Of a stretch of DNA of 64,000 nt, positions 36,752-50,147 are shown one piece after another. Both the position numbers and the translations under genes were made by a program. Source of the DNA: Argentina anserina (Eukaryota > Streptophyta > Magnoliopsida > Rosales > Rosaceae); the NCBI RefSeq assembly GCF_933775445.1, contig NC_065877.1, forward strand, positions 23,746,001 to 23,810,000, given 5' to 3'. Within the stretch, counting starts at the first letter, position 1. Each line of letters begins with the position of its first letter. The notes below the pieces were generated by a model. It did no database searches. It worked only from the letters and a program-made list of their open reading frames with translations, and had not been told where the DNA came from.

Positions 36752-38605
36752 GGAGGTGGACTAAAGGTCAAACTACATCACCTTCTTCTCCTTCTTGGTC
36801 AAACTGGTCTTGTTCTTGTTCTTGTTGCCTAAAGGTCTACCAGCTTCTTCTTTTTTCAAGCAATGATAGTCTCCTCACCAATTAGAACCTCAATGAAGCC
36901 ATCAAAATGCTTCAGCCATTTCCCATCATCAAAACAAAAACTCATCAACAAACCTCCTCACACCCAAAATGGGTGCCCAAGAGAGTCTGCAAAACTCTGC
37001 CCACCAATCAAATCCACAGCAAGTTTATCAACATATTAAACTATAAGTTTTCATAGTAAGTACATGATCACAAATACGATTATTGAGTTGTTGACTATAT
37101 CTCATGTATCATTGTGAATGTTTATGTTCACAATTTTTTGTTTCAGACTGTTAATGACCAGAATATATGTAAATAGATGGTTTTCTTTATGCGCAAAGAA
37201 AACAAAAATTCAGTAATTAAACCAAAAATCGTAATGACATTTGATTAAAGAAAAATATAATAATTATTGTGTAAAGTGTATATTCATTATGGGCAAAATT
37301 AAGTACTAAATTCGATTTACGGCATCATATTCATGGTGAAATTACTGAATCTATTCGTGCATGCAAGTCTCTACATTTTCCAATTACTGTACTCAAATTC
37401 TAACCGTCAATTTTGTGATAATGTTGATGTTGATTTCTATTAAACAAGTGATAATCTTGATTAAGGGAGTTTTTTTTTTAATTTTTTGACAAAGTAAAGA
37501 TGATTGATGAGTGATAACCATTCAACCTTCCCTTCAATAATTTAGTAGTTGGCCAACTGGGCTACAATTGTTATGTAATACGTGCGAAAGAAACGGAACA
37601 ATCTTGGGTTTTGATTCCGGAGCAAGAAGCATAAGGACATTTCTATTATCCATCTTCTCAGTAGAAGGTACGGTTTGTTTTTGATAAATAAATAAATAAT
37701 GTACAGTACATGAGTCGTGGGATTTCTTCTCAGTTTAATATATAAAGCCCCCCTATATATTTTAAGCAAGAAATGTACGTAACAACGAATGACATTCGAG
37801 AACTAGAGTGATTAACAAATTGAGCTCCTATTTTTAAAACAAAAGGAAGAAAAAAACAACGATTAAGCCCCAGCTTCATGTGTCATGCATGCATGGACCA
37901 TCAATTTATTAATGGTTTTAAATCTCAATCAGTAATCAGAGAAGGTCTTCACGCTAAGAGTTAATCAACTGGCCCTTTCCCTCTCCAATCCCATTCAGAA
38001 TCCATGGTCCCTTAATTGATAACTTAAAAACTAAGTATATTACATGATTGGCCGTAACGCGTACCTGCTACCATTTAGAAACTTACGTTCTCGTATCTCC
38101 GATGCTTTTATATATCGATTAAGTACTACGTATGCTACTACGGGCAACCTTGTAAAGTTGTAATATATAACTGTACCTTATAAGTTCGCTCATCACTTAA
38201 ACAAACAAATCTAGTACAAAAATAAAATAAATATGAGGACCACGTAACGAATCATTTGGACAAGTACGTAAATTTGTAAGAACAAACGAACAAACACATA
38301 GATCGAATATTAGGTTATGAAATCGTTGGGTGGTTGAGCACTTGAGCTTCGGTAGGCAGGGTGGTGATAGTGCGGCGACGGTTCTTCTGGTAGGCACTAG
38401 GCAGGTTTCTATTGTTGGGCCTTTTTTGACATTTCGCGTAGGGTTATTGGGCACCAGCCCCATGCATGGCTCCAACGTCTTTCTTTTTTCTTTTCTTTTT
38501 TCGTAATTGTGTAGAGATTATTGTGTATTGATTTCTGTATTGTTTCAAGCATTGAAAAATCTGGGAAATTTCCGACATAGTTCTATTTGAAGTGGCCGAT
38601 TTAAT
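36752..38605. other. Intergenic, no recognisable gene
   Basis: Starts with a CT-rich stretch (36780-37000) that might be decayed coding sequence, then AT-rich DNA. No motif, RNA gene or clear repeat recognised. Confidence 0.4.
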
Positions 38606-39391
38606 TCAACAAATAGTACACTAATTATTGTCTATTCTAACATTTAGTACCTTACATTTGGAAACTATCACATTGATACCTCAATTCTCTACTTCAACCT
38701 AATATTAGTTTATTTTATCAATTAACACCGTTAACTTCATCTCTCACTAATTTTCAGGAGCATTTTCGTCATTTTATTTCTCTCATATTTCTTTTAATTA
38801 AAAAAAACAAGTTGATTGATACATATCATTTTATTACAAAATTAATAAGCATATTTCATTTACCAAAATTATTATAAAGTATAAACAAACTAAAGTTCAC
38901 AATTACAAAATAAACCAACATATATTTCATATTGTATATGTCTATCAACCATCAACCATCAACCAACAACCATATTGTTATAAGCGGTATTATTGTAACA
39001 ATAGTTGTTGGTTGATGGACATATATAATATGAAATATATGCTGGTTTATTTTATAATTGCAAACTTTAGTTTGTTTGTAATAGTTGTGGTAAATGAAAA
39101 ATGCTTATTAATTTTGTAATGAAATAATGTGTTAATTAACTTGTTTTGTTTTTTTGTTTTTAAATAGAAGTTGAAATTGGAGGGAAATGAAAGATGAAAT
39201 CGGAGCAAATGAAGTGACAAAAATTCGCTTGAAAATTGGTGAGAAATGAAGCCACTAACAATGTTAATTGACTGAATGAACTAAAATTATGCTGAAAATT
39301 AAGAAACTTGAGGTACAAATGCGATAGTTTCCAAATGTGAGATACTAAAAATTAGAATAACTAATACATTTATTGGTGTATTGTTTGTTCA
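38606..39391. mobile_element. Large foldback (hairpin) transposable element
   Basis: Two arms of about 370 bp are inverted repeats of one another along their whole length and meet near 38985-39010, where CATCAACCAACAACCATATTG faces TTGTTGGTTGATGG. Terminal parts are AACAAATAGTACAC and, inverted, AACAAACAATACAC. No ORF. A second, split copy lies at 18427-21740. I could not define a target-site duplication; the long arms resemble MULE-type or foldback MITEs. Confidence 0.75.
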
Positions 39392-40002
39392 AAATAAAAT
39401 TTCTCAATGTTGATTACTCATGATATATCATATGTTAATTTGAGATATTCTAACCAAAATAAAGATATGTTTGGAAAATTTAACCAAAGAAGAGAAAATT
39501 AAAGTTACATGGAGGTACATATAAAATTTAGAAATTATTTTCAATAAGAATTGGAAAACTCCTAATATAGAGCGAACCTGTTTGGATTTATTGGCTCGAC
39601 GTGAAACCTCTCAAGATAGATTTGATCATTTGAATGAGGATGAACTTGGCAAATGTAGGTGAGGAGAATCTCCTCAAGGCGAATTTAGGTAGGACGTGAC
39701 GTAGTTTGTTAAAGGCCGGTGAATCTTGTGTGAGGAAAAATACTATCAAGGAGAAATATGAGTGTGAGTAAGAGAATCTGGGTAAAACTATATGCTCTAT
39801 ATTGAGCACATTTTCAACCAGTTTTAGAGCTCCAATTGGCGGATTTCAAATCTTAATATGTGGAGATTCCACACTCGGACTCTTACCAACACAACAGAAA
39901 TTAAGAGTTACTTATATACTCTCTTTTCTTCTAAAAAAACATATATACTCTCTCTAAATTAAACTTGTTAGGTCACTCTTTACAATCAGAGCCATTGAGT
40001 TG
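39392..40002. other. Upstream region of dioxygenase C
   Basis: AT-rich spacer with no gene seen; holds the presumed promoter of dioxygenase C. Confidence 0.4.
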
Positions 40003-40010
40003 TATAAATA
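40003..40010 (+). promoter_or_regulatory. TATA box of dioxygenase C
   Basis: TATAAATA 95 bases before the ATG. Confidence 0.55.
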
Positions 40011-40104
40011 GATGGATAAGCGATGACTTAAGAGATCATTCATTAGCACTCAAACAAAGTAGCTTGCATTCTTCCTTTCTAGATCCACGTAGGTATATAT
40101 AACA

Positions 40105-42468
40105 ATGGGATCAGAAACCCCTCTGAGACTCCCCACCATAGATTTCTCCATACAAAACCTCAAGCCAGGCACCCCCGAATGGGGCTCAGTTAGAGCTCAA
40201 GTACGCTTTGCACTCGAAGAGTATGGTTGCTTCGAGGCCTTGTTTAACAAAGTTCCTTCAGACGTCCGAAAAGCCATATTTGAAGCAACACAAGAGCTTT
40301 TCGACCTCCCTTTACAAACCAAACTGCGAAATGTTTCTCCAAAGCCCTTTCATGGCTATGTAGGACAATACCCCATGGTGCCACTATATGAGAGCATGGG
40401 TATCGATGAAGCAAACGTCTACGGACAAGTTCAGAATTTCACAACCTTGTTTTGGCCTCAACAAAACCCAAAATTTAGGTTAATAATATTACACTCTTTC
40501 TCAATCCCAACTCAATATATACAGTGGCTACAAGGAAAGATATTTATATGCCAAAGAGAATGATCAATCCATATTTTCTGAAAGAAAATTATAATTAATT
40601 TTCCGGTTGTTACACGCATGACGGTGATCAATTATAAGACCTTACAGTTGATTATCGGATGCTTAATTGTCTAATATTGTTTTTTCATGACAGCAAAACT
40701 GTTCATTCCTTCTCGGAGAAACTATCTGAGCTAGATCACATAATAAGGAGAATGGTTTTGGAGAGCTTGGGACTTGAGAAATACCTGGAGGAACACATGG
40801 GGTCAACAAAATACCTTCTTCGAGTCATGAAATATAAGGGTCCTCAAACCAGCGAGACTAAGCTGGGATTAAACTCCCACACAGATAAGAATGTTGTCAC
40901 CATTCTGTACCAAAACCAGGTTGAAGGACTAGAGGTGAAAACCAAAGATGGGAAATGGATCAATGTTAAACCTTCGCCGGACTCTTTTATCGCCATGATT
41001 GGTGATTCTCTTTATGTGAGTTGCTTTATATATTCTTCATTGCAAAGATATTATCACGTACAATAATTGCCTAAACGATAGGAAATCAACAATCAGCTAG
41101 CGCTTCGTATATGTTCTACTAAATGCATGCTAACATCAACTATATATACATCATGGCCATATATAATCCCAATTTAACTATAGTACAATGGAATCATGAT
41201 ATTTTATTGAATTCAAATCAATTTGACTTAGGATAATAGGGCATCAATCATTTAGCATGGGGAATTAAATCAAAATCATATGAGTATAGACAGGGCCGGC
41301 CCTGAGAGATTTGAGGCCCCGTGTGGGTAAAAAAAAGGGCCCTTGTACAATTTTTTTATTTAAAAAAAAACCTTTTTTATTGGCAAAATTAGAAAGAAAA
41401 ATAGGGAATTATATAAGTTCTAACACCGAAGCCGTTGAATTCAGAATATCAGAATAATTGTGAATGATCACTATTAAGTCTATCCATTTATAGAGGTAGC
41501 ATATAAATAAATTTTGATTTAGGAGAACATCAATCGGCAACCGAACTTTTTGATTCTTACTATTAGTATTCTTCATAATGAAATGAGAAGATTAACAATT
41601 TAAGAGAAAATAAGACGGCGAAAACATGAAAAAAGTGAGATTTTGCTTAAAACAATGCAATTGTGAAAGCCAAAGAAAAAGAAAAAAAGATTAATCGACA
41701 AATGAGCAAACAGAAGAAAAAAAACAAATTGGGCCATGGGCTTACCCTCCCTCAGGGCCGGCCATGAGTATAGAAGAGGAAATGTTGACATAATCCTCTA
41801 TATAAAAAAACAAGCCGAATTATTTACTGAGTTACTTAAAAATAGTTTATATTTGATAAAAATATAAATGAACTAAGTTCAAAAACATATGAGCTAAGTA
41901 TTTAAATTTGTGATGAACCAATTTTTAAAAATGAATAATTTACACTAAAATTAAGCTACAAAGTTAATTTTTTTTTTTGTTAGAATTAGGGTGGGTGGTG
42001 GGTCGTGGTCCGTGTGTAGCTATACCCTTGTATACATTATTTGCGTCTACACTCAATTGATTGACTGTTTAAACTAGAGAATGTCCTAAATTCTGTAGTT
42101 TAAACAGAAACAGCTAGCGAGTACGTTTCTTGTGAGATATATACATACTTGATTGTATCCATAAAAGTCAGAACTATACTAATTGCATGCTAAATATATC
42201 TCGACCATTTGATGTGCAGGCATGGACAAATGGTCGATTACATTCTCCACATCATCGAGTGATGATGACTGGAAACGAGACTAGATACTCTACAGGATTG
42301 TTCTCTATCCCACAAGCAGGTTACATTATAAAAGCACCAGAGGAGATTGTGGACGAAGAGCATCCTCTACTTTTCAAGCCATTCGATCATGTTGAGTTTC
42401 TTGGATTTTATTATTCAGAGGCTGGTCAGAGAGCTCAGTCTGCTTTGAAGGCTTATTGTGGTGTCTAG
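40105..42468 (+). CDS. 2-oxoglutarate/Fe(II) dioxygenase, AOP-like, copy C
   Basis: Exons 40105-40478, 40694-41015 and 42220-42468 give 314 codons; intron phases 2 and 0 match copies A and B. Start MGSETPLRLP follows the plant-like context AACAATGGG. Iron ligands are HTD in NSHTDKNV and the His in SPHHRVM; the 2-oxoglutarate Arg is in TRYSTGLF. Ends KAYCGV. Intron 2 is 1204 bp, swollen by a 476-bp hAT element at 41291-41766, which splicing should remove. The Gly-rich MIGDSLY replaces the MAGDA of A and B before the second splice site. Intact catalytic set; substrate unknown. Confidence 0.9.
41291..41766. mobile_element. Non-autonomous hAT element in intron 2 of dioxygenase C
   Basis: 476 bp. 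Terminal inverted repeats CAGGGCCGGCCCTGAG and, from the other end, CATGGCCGGCCCTGAG. Perfect 8-bp duplication AGTATAGA at 41283-41290 and 41767-41774. The TIR itself contains the palindrome GGGCCGGCCC. No transposase. Confidence 0.9.
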
Positions 42469-43817
42469 AACTAGATAATATATCGAGCAGGCTTTGTGTG
42501 ACTAAAATAACATATATGCAATGTGTCATGTGATTTAGTTTGAAGCTTCCACGTTCATGTTATTTGGTCCTCACGTACAGTTCTCTAAAAGTTAATCACG
42601 ATCCCTTCGAAGAGCAGCCCTTTGTGAAGAATTTGCGCTAAACACAAGCACAATATAAATGAATATGATTATACATGCATGCATTTACTATTATTGAAGA
42701 AGCATTTTACTCAAACGCGATTATTTGATTTAAGAGAGAAACATGCATAGGTATGTGGACATTCTTTACACTGCCAAACAAATTGAACTATATCTGTGTG
42801 AGCCAAAATGTCTCATATACCTCATGGCTATCATTGATTGCAAAGAAATAAAATCGACTGCATAACATCTAATTTAGGTCGATACCAAATCTCAATTTCC
42901 AACAAGTGATCGTTAGTAGAGATTTGTCAAGAAGATACAAAGAAGCATGCATGTGGTTGCAGAAAGGTAGAGCCATATATACCTCCTCTGCAGCTAATGC
43001 ATGTCTTGCATTTCTTTTCTTCTTCAATACATCACAGGATACACAGTTCAATTTTGGAAACATACAAAGTATGTAAAAAATCATTCCTGACAATAATTAT
43101 TTCTTCATAAATAACTGCATTTTCGTGCATAAATTGAAATTAACTCGACCACGTACAAAGAGCAGACACATAATGCTAGCGACAACCATGGCCTGATATT
43201 CCTGAGATATCAACCTGACAATCATTGCAAATTCATAGCCTCATGTTTCTATTCTAACTTATCATTGATTGATGAAAAGTGGGGTTTAATACAAGTCCAA
43301 TATATACATGTTTTTGGTACTTTTCATTATTGTGGTTTTCATCATTTCGAAGCTCCATCAAATTGTGATGGCTTATCCTTTTTTAACTTGAACAATGTCG
43401 TATTCATTGGAGGGGAGATCTTCCTTCCTATCCGGGGCTAAAACATGTCGGTGTATGTCTTTTACTGTAAATCTTCAAGTTGAGGGATTTTCCTTCCGTC
43501 CCTTTCAGAACAAGAACCAAAGGACACCAGCAGCCCGCAGAAACTTTTGTTTTCATCCTTCTTGTTCAAAGCTTTACATGATTAATGTATATAAATTATT
43601 TACCTTTGCCCTTTGGGCATTTCTTTTATAATTTTGTTATGTTTCGTACAATTTTGTTTGAATAAGATCTAGATCTTTCGTTCCAACCCGCAGTATTTCT
43701 TCGACAACATAAGTGTCCCCATGAACAGACCATACCAATTGTTAAATGCGTTTGGATAGGAAATAATATGTGTACAACATAAGGACTTATTTATGCTCTT
43801 ATGGCCATTTACATAGA
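42469..43817. other. Intergenic between dioxygenase C and the GA 3-oxidase
   Basis: The two genes converge, so this holds both 3' ends. The open frame at 43395-43631 shows no family motif. No repeat recognised. Confidence 0.4.
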
Positions 43818-45183
43818 TTAATCAATCTGGTCCTTTAGAGGATCATAAACCCTAATAGAAGAAAGTGCCTTGTTGTATAGTTTTCCTTTGATTCCAAGGT
43901 ACTCTTTCCAAGTCACAGGGCGATAAAGAGAAGGGTGACTTGGAGTGATCAGTTCGGAATGAGGTGAAATTTGAACATTAATCGGTGGCCCATATAAGTA
44001 AGCAACTGATAAACGTTGTTGAGTCCGGTTAACTATCGCTCGATGAAGAATATTGCGGTACATCCCATTGGACATGATATGAGTGAGGTCGCCGATGTTC
44101 ACTACCAAAGCTCCTTGGATGGGCGGAACTGTGAGCCATCCGGCGTCCTCTCGAAGAACTTGCAAGCCACTTGTGTTGGTTTGGTGGATGATGGTGAGGA
44201 GGGTGGAGTCCGTATGCTCGGCCAAACCCATTGCCCTAATCGGATCCGGGCAAGCCGGGTAGGAATTCAATTGTAGAGCATTGGTTGCGTCTTGAAAGTC
44301 ACATTTCGGCCCGGCCCAATCAACGTCTTCCATCGGTATGCCTAGTGAACCAAATATTAGCCACATCAGCCTCCCTGCCAGCCTTTTCATATGTGTCTCG
44401 TATTCCTCTACCATACAACTGGAAGAAATAGGACAACTAAACACTGTTACCAAATTGCTATTTTGATGGATATTTTAATAAATAAACAGTAATAACAAGA
44501 AGATATTGATATGTGTTTTGGACATATCAGACCAAATCTTCTATGTGGGTCCTTGGTTTAACACTATCATTATGCTAATTGCGTAATCAGTTTATGGCTA
44601 TAGTACTTTCAGCACCCAAAACAATCCAACTATCCAAGTCTTACAAAAATAATGAGCTAGCTAGCTTATTAGTTCTACTTGCAAAATGACCCAGTGACCG
44701 TTACCAGAATTTGTTGTAATCTTGGGGCCAGAGTTGTCGGAAATGTTCAAGTGGTGAGCCAACAATAGTGAAGCCCTCCGACCACATGAGTTTTTGGAAA
44801 AACGAAGATATCCGATGGATTCCATAACCAGAAGTTCCGTCCGCCGGTCGAGCGGCCTTGAGCTTCTGCTGGACTGGGAAAGAGAAGAGGCTTCGACAGG
44901 TTGATTCAATGTCATGAAGAAGCTTTTGTGGGATTGCATGGTTTGTGACTTGGAACACACCCCAAGTTTTACATGCATGTCCTATGAGTTTAAGGACATT
45001 TTGATCGTTTAGATCGATCACCGGAACACACAGCTCAGAGCCGAATGACGAGTCCAGAGATGGGTACTGGTCGGGTTGATCAGTCCATGCATACGAGTCC
45101 GGTAACTCGTGCAGTGAGCTGAAGTCTGCAGGGTAGTGTTTATGGGGGTGGGATTGAAAGGCATCGGAGATTCTTACAGGCAT
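43818..45183 (-). CDS. GA3ox: Gibberellin 3-beta-dioxygenase (GA 3-oxidase)
   Basis: Converts GA9 and GA20 to the bioactive GA4 and GA1, the last step of active gibberellin synthesis. Exon 1 is 45183-44705 and exon 2 is 44418-43818, with a 286-bp phase-2 intron, giving 359 codons, the usual family length and the usual single intron. Recognisable GA3ox blocks: LHELPDSYAW near residue 26, GHACKTWGVFQVTNH near 67, MWSEGFTI near 130, VEEYETHMKRLAGRLMW just after the splice. Iron ligands are HTD in LAEHTDSTLLT and the His in NILHRAIVN; the 2-oxoglutarate Arg is in RLSVAYLYGP. It is in the same superfamily as the three upstream genes but a different clade. Family members are feedback-regulated by gibberellin; no such element is visible here. 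Confidence 0.93.
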
Positions 45184-45380
45184 AGTGAGAATGTTGCTGT
45201 GTTGGTCAAGAAATTAAACTCGTTCAGGTGGAAGAGAACAGGGAAGTAGTTTTTGAGAACTCGGTGCAGCTATAAAGCAAATATTGGATGACAGAGAGAT
45301 ATAAGAAAGAAAGAGCAACAGAGAGAGTGAGAGAGAGCGAGATGAGGTTTGATATGAAGTTGAATGCACTATAGAGTGTG

Positions 45381-45388
45381 TATATATA
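45381..45388 (-). promoter_or_regulatory. TATA box of the GA 3-oxidase
   Basis: TATATATA about 200 bases upstream of the start codon. Transcription from about 30 bases downstream would give a 5' UTR of roughly 165-170 bases containing a GA/CT-rich tract at about 45300-45345. Confidence 0.55.
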
Positions 45389-45419
45389 GCTAGATATAGC
45401 AGACAAGATTGTGACAAGT

Positions 45420-47737
45420 TTCCCCAAACACCCCCTCCCTCTAAGGCTCTAACTCAATCAAATTTCCTCTTGGTTTGTATTTGTTCTCTCAAACTATTAG
45501 TGTTAATCCTCTGTTCCATGTGTCCTCTTACGTTGCATTGCGTTGAGAGAGAGATCCCGTAGCCGTATTATATCATTCATTTAATTTGAAGGGTCAATGA
45601 GCTTAAATGTTAAAAAAACAATCTACAGTATTAACTCTGGAACCATGGTTTGGCTGGATAGCTAGCCCAACTGATATTGTTGTAGTCATGAATTTAAATC
45701 ACACCAACATCACATTACAATGTGGGTCAAAGAACCATTTTAGTTAATAAATTGCGCAAAGAAAACTAATAAAATAACTTTAAATGCAAAAAATTTTGGA
45801 AATTTTAAAGTGGCATTTGGTAATGTTTTCATACTCATAGTAGCAAAACGCAAAACCTTTTCTCAAAACGCTAAAAATGAGAATTGAAAATATTGCGAAC
45901 TTGTACAACAGAAAATTGGAATTATCAATTTATCATTCACACTTTTTTTTTTCATTTTCATTATAAAACTCAGTTTTAAAAACTCTTAAAAGCTCCACAC
46001 TAACATTTTTTGCATTAGTTGAATCTCATTTTCGACGTTCTCCCAACTAAACCCTATACTTTAGACTTTTTTATGAAGATATGTTGCTTTTGTTTAATCT
46101 AGGTGTGCTTTAGTTCCTATGGTTGCTTAGGTTTGCCATATATGGCATAATATTGACGAATGCAGAGTCTCCTGGTGAGTCATACTTACTATATACTGTA
46201 ATTTTTATTCAATGGGTTTACACCCACTGATTGTTTTTCTTAAAATATATATATACCTTAGGAAAAGATGCATAAATAATTTACTACAACTAATGACGAG
46301 TCTAATCATAATGAGTGAATACTATATTTGCTCAACTAACTTAGCATTGGCAATGGGGAGGGTAAAGACATGAGATTGAAATATCATACTCATACCGAAT
46401 TTCAATTACATTCTCGTAAGCTCTCCAATCTCTGTTATAAAGTACAGGCTATTCCCCATCCTCATCCATGTTGGGGATCAAGGTTACATGCCCTCTCTAA
46501 TTTCCGTTAACGATATTTTATTATATTATTAGAAATCTATATAAAGTATTTAAAACATAAAAATCTAAAATAACAATTAAATATCAAGATAAAATCAGTT
46601 CTTTAATTACTTTAATTAATAAAAATAAAAGTCTCTAATTAAAAAATATATTTTTTATTCATTAATGTTAGTATATATAATATATATTTTATTGGGTGGG
46701 GATAGCTAGGGACGGAGATCAAAATATCATCCCCACCCATTACCGATTTCCAATTAATATTAGGAATCCTCATACCAATTCCCCGAATTTCCCCATTTTA
46801 TTGCCTCGATAGGGTTGAATAATAGGTACCCCACCGGATGGGGAATTTTGGCATCCCCTACTAACCTCATAATAACTTATTATAATATATATACTTGAGT
46901 AACTTGACTAATAAGAAACGTTTGATGATATACTTTAAAAAAAAAAACATTTAATGATATACTTAACCTTCAGGAGTTGAATAAAATACAAAAACATAAA
47001 ATTTACATAAAAAACTTTAACTGTAAAAGTTTGTTGCCTCAATATGTGTTACCGTCGTACCGATGCATGTCTTGTTTAGAATAAGAAACTATAACTACAA
47101 GGAATATAATACTATCTAGGAAAAAGATTGGTACCTAACTATGAGTAACATTTAGCGTAAGTATAAAGTACTAACCATATCCTTTTTATATATCTTGATC
47201 ATCTCATATCTTCCAACCTTTTCTTCTCTTAAAATAACATTTCTTCAATTATGACTAGGAGATACAGACGAGAAGTATTGTGTATGAATACACTCGTCTT
47301 GCAACTCTCAAATGCGGTAACATTTGGTCTTATTGAGAAGAAAATATATATAATTCATTCACAAGATACTACCTACACACATGATAGATAAAAACTACAG
47401 TTTTGTGTTAGAAATTAAATGAGCATATATATATATAGAATGTGTGTTCATGTTAGTAACATAAAATAAGAATTATTGAAGGAAATAAAATCGATTAGTC
47501 ATAACTACTTCTCTGGAAGTTTTTTTTCATCCAAAAGGGCAAAAAATTGAATCCAGCCAAAATGAATTGTATTCTTTATAGAAAAAAAAAACCTATAAGA
47601 AAGGTTGAAATAATTTATTTGGGTGTAGGGCCAAATCACAAAAAAGAAAAAGAGAAATATAAGATGGTCTCTTCACTACTTCCTTCGTCTTCTTCATTTC
47701 TTCGGTCCTTTATTTTTTGTTCTTCTTGCTCATCTAG
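45420..47737. other. Intergenic, including a CCCCAT-rich degenerate repeat
   Basis: Mostly AT-rich. Between about 46340 and 46860 are several CCCCATCC, GGGGAT and ATTCCCCG words in both orientations (ends near GGCAATGGGGAGG and GGATGGGGAATTTTGGC), suggesting an old foldback-like repeat that I cannot delimit. No gene recognised. Confidence 0.4.
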
Positions 47738-47749
47738 ATGGATTATACA

Positions 47750-48061
47750 ATGGCTACGAAGAAGCTCACCCAAGAGAATGAGGAACACACTTATGTACTC
47801 AATGAGTCAGTCGTTATAAAAAAGTGTGATAAGAACGCAGATATTTCAGCTTGTTGTGAGGATTTGTTGGAGAATGTGGCTGTTACGAATTCTAAAGCGA
47901 AGCATGTTCCCCTTCACGTTCTGGTTGACTTGAAAATAAATTTACTTAACATTGTTCAGGTTTACAAAGAACAAGGCTTCAGTGAAAATGCAAGTCAGCT
48001 TCGTAAGAAATTGTGCAACAATATGAAAAAACATGACAACTTATGCAATAGTTCGTGCTAG
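47750..48061 (+). CDS. Small ORF of unknown function (about 103 aa)
   Basis: I do not recognise this protein. The ATG at 47750 (ACAATGGCT, a good plant start context, giving MATKKLTQ) is preferred over the in-frame ATG at 47738. The product is hydrophilic, rich in Lys, Asn and Cys (CC pair and a final NSSC), with a likely amphipathic helix in HVLVDLKINLLNIVQVYKEQ. No signal peptide or membrane segment. Downstream to about 48300 short open stretches such as EVRLEHLIPLLQW occur in other frames with stops between, so it may be one exon or the remnant of a larger gene. Expression is unproven. Confidence 0.35.
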   Translation: MATKKLTQENEEHTYVLNESVVIKKCDKNADISACCEDLLENVAVTNSKAKHVPLHVLVDLKINLLNIVQVYKEQGFSENASQLRKKLCNNMKKHDNLCNSSC

Positions 48062-50147
48062 CAAATCAAGCGTGCAATGTAATACTAACTACATGCAGGA
48101 AGTGAGGCTTGAGCACCTTATTCCACTGCTTCAATGGGTTGCATAGATTATGTGTGATATTTGGAGGAAAATTGAACCCCATACTGAATCTCTCTAAAGC
48201 AAGAGATCTGCATGTTTGAGATTGCTCAGCTTCATAAAAGGCTGGACATGGAGCAGAATGTGTTACACATCAGGATGAGCTTATTGAAATTATCTTCATA
48301 GTCTTTTATCGTGGATTTTGATTTATTGTATAGAAATTTCCCAAATGATACCTCTAGTAACCTTCTAGTGGCCGACATTGGTTTTTTTTTTTGTGGATTC
48401 TATATTTCTATGGAACTCATATATTATATTATAATTAGTTCATTGTTTAGGGTCGTTGTATGAGCGTTCTATTAAAAGTTGACATGAATTAGGAGTGAAT
48501 TTGATGAATAAAAAAATTGGGTGTAGATTTAAGTATCATTTAGGTGTGGGTTTAACTTCAAATGGGAGCTTCAAAAATGGATTCATGTCTAGTTTTCTTT
48601 AAATTATATGTATGAATGTCTTGATAATTTTCAATTTAGATGAATATTTTACGGATGATCTAGTCATATATATCTTACTAAACAGTTGACATATGAGTAT
48701 GTGATCGAAAAGTGGGAGAAACAAAAGAAATCCTCAACTTTCAATACAATGGTTCTCATAAAGTTACTATATGTGTTACTAGTTTATGTCATTAGACCAA
48801 GAAGCAAAATTTCAATTTTGTTAAAAAAATAGATAAAGGACCATTTTGTCCTCTACTATTAGTGTAAACTACAAACAATATTAGGAACATAATAACAAAC
48901 TTAGAGGAGATCTTAAACTAATTAAGTAGTAACAGTCTCGTTCACACAGTCAGTAGCTGACCATGGAACTCATGTTTAATTCAATTTTAAAAAGATTCTT
49001 CTCACTATTAGATGTAAATCAAATGGTATTTAAGCATAAGTTCCATGGTCAATTACTGACCGTATAAACGAGATTGTAGATAGTAATACTATATTAAAGG
49101 AGATCGAGAATCTCTCCATGTGCCTTTTTTCTTGTCCTCGAGTAAAAACCATCTAGTTTTCCTCCACAATCCCCAGTCTCATGATCAAATCTTTGATAAT
49201 TTGCTTTAATGCTAAATATGTCCCTCCTTTTATCATTTCCTTTTGAGCTATGACTCCTATTGTAAAATTAGTTGATGCAATCCATTTAAAAAACAAATGT
49301 GTGCAATAGTAGTTACTACTAGTTATGTTTTTTTTTTCTAGTTATGGTATGCTAGTACAAATAATCAACTTCGATTATGTACTTAATTCAAATCAAGTAC
49401 GTAACAATATTGTAGCCTCATTATTTAGTCAATTCATATAGGTGAAGTTTCTTAGTTTGACTTAGGTCTTTGAATGAGATGTTTTGCTTGATTCATTTAT
49501 TACATAGCACCGAGGAGTAGATCGTTGTAAGTCGTAACTTGTTCTTTTTTAAAGTTATGTATAAAGACATTGTTGTTGAGTTTTTTTTTAAAAAAAAATT
49601 TATCATATAATAAATTTCATTTATGGTGAGTCAAACTTACAACTTAATTATACGTAGAAAAAATCTGACAGCAAGTAAGAATCAAAATATTAGATATTAT
49701 GTAGTAATCCATCGTACTCACGGAAACTTTAAATATAAAAATTCTCCCCCGATACTAAAAAATACACAATTTTTGGCAGGCATGTGAAAGGCAAAATGTG
49801 GCTGCAACTACAATTAGAGGTAGAACGAGTGCCCCATGCTTTAACTTATACAATTGGCCATTTCCCAGAAAAGTAGTAAAGTCTCTTTTGGTTTTAGTGG
49901 TTAGATATATTTGAAGGTTGTTTGTCCAATATGACCGCAATGGGGCTCCCGAATAGCCACCACCTCTCCTAACACTAAAGTAATCTACAGTTGTATCCAA
50001 AAAAAATTAAGTAATCTACAGTTTTCGGGTGATTTGATTCCAAAACATTAGACTAATTGTTCTTCGACTTTTCCTCCATATAGACAAGAAGCCCTTTATT
50101 TCCACTTAATTTGTTTCTTTCTCTCTTATATATTGTAGTTGTCAGCA
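48062..50147. other. Intergenic, no recognisable gene
   Basis: AT-rich DNA. Possible decayed exon pieces up to about 48300 next to the small ORF; beyond that nothing recognised. Confidence 0.4.

Noticed and set aside
1..45183. Biosynthetic gene cluster of transporter, AOP-like dioxygenases and GA3ox
   Set aside because: The dioxygenases are tandem duplicates and GA3ox is from another clade; no scaffold-forming enzyme is present and nothing links the transporter to them.
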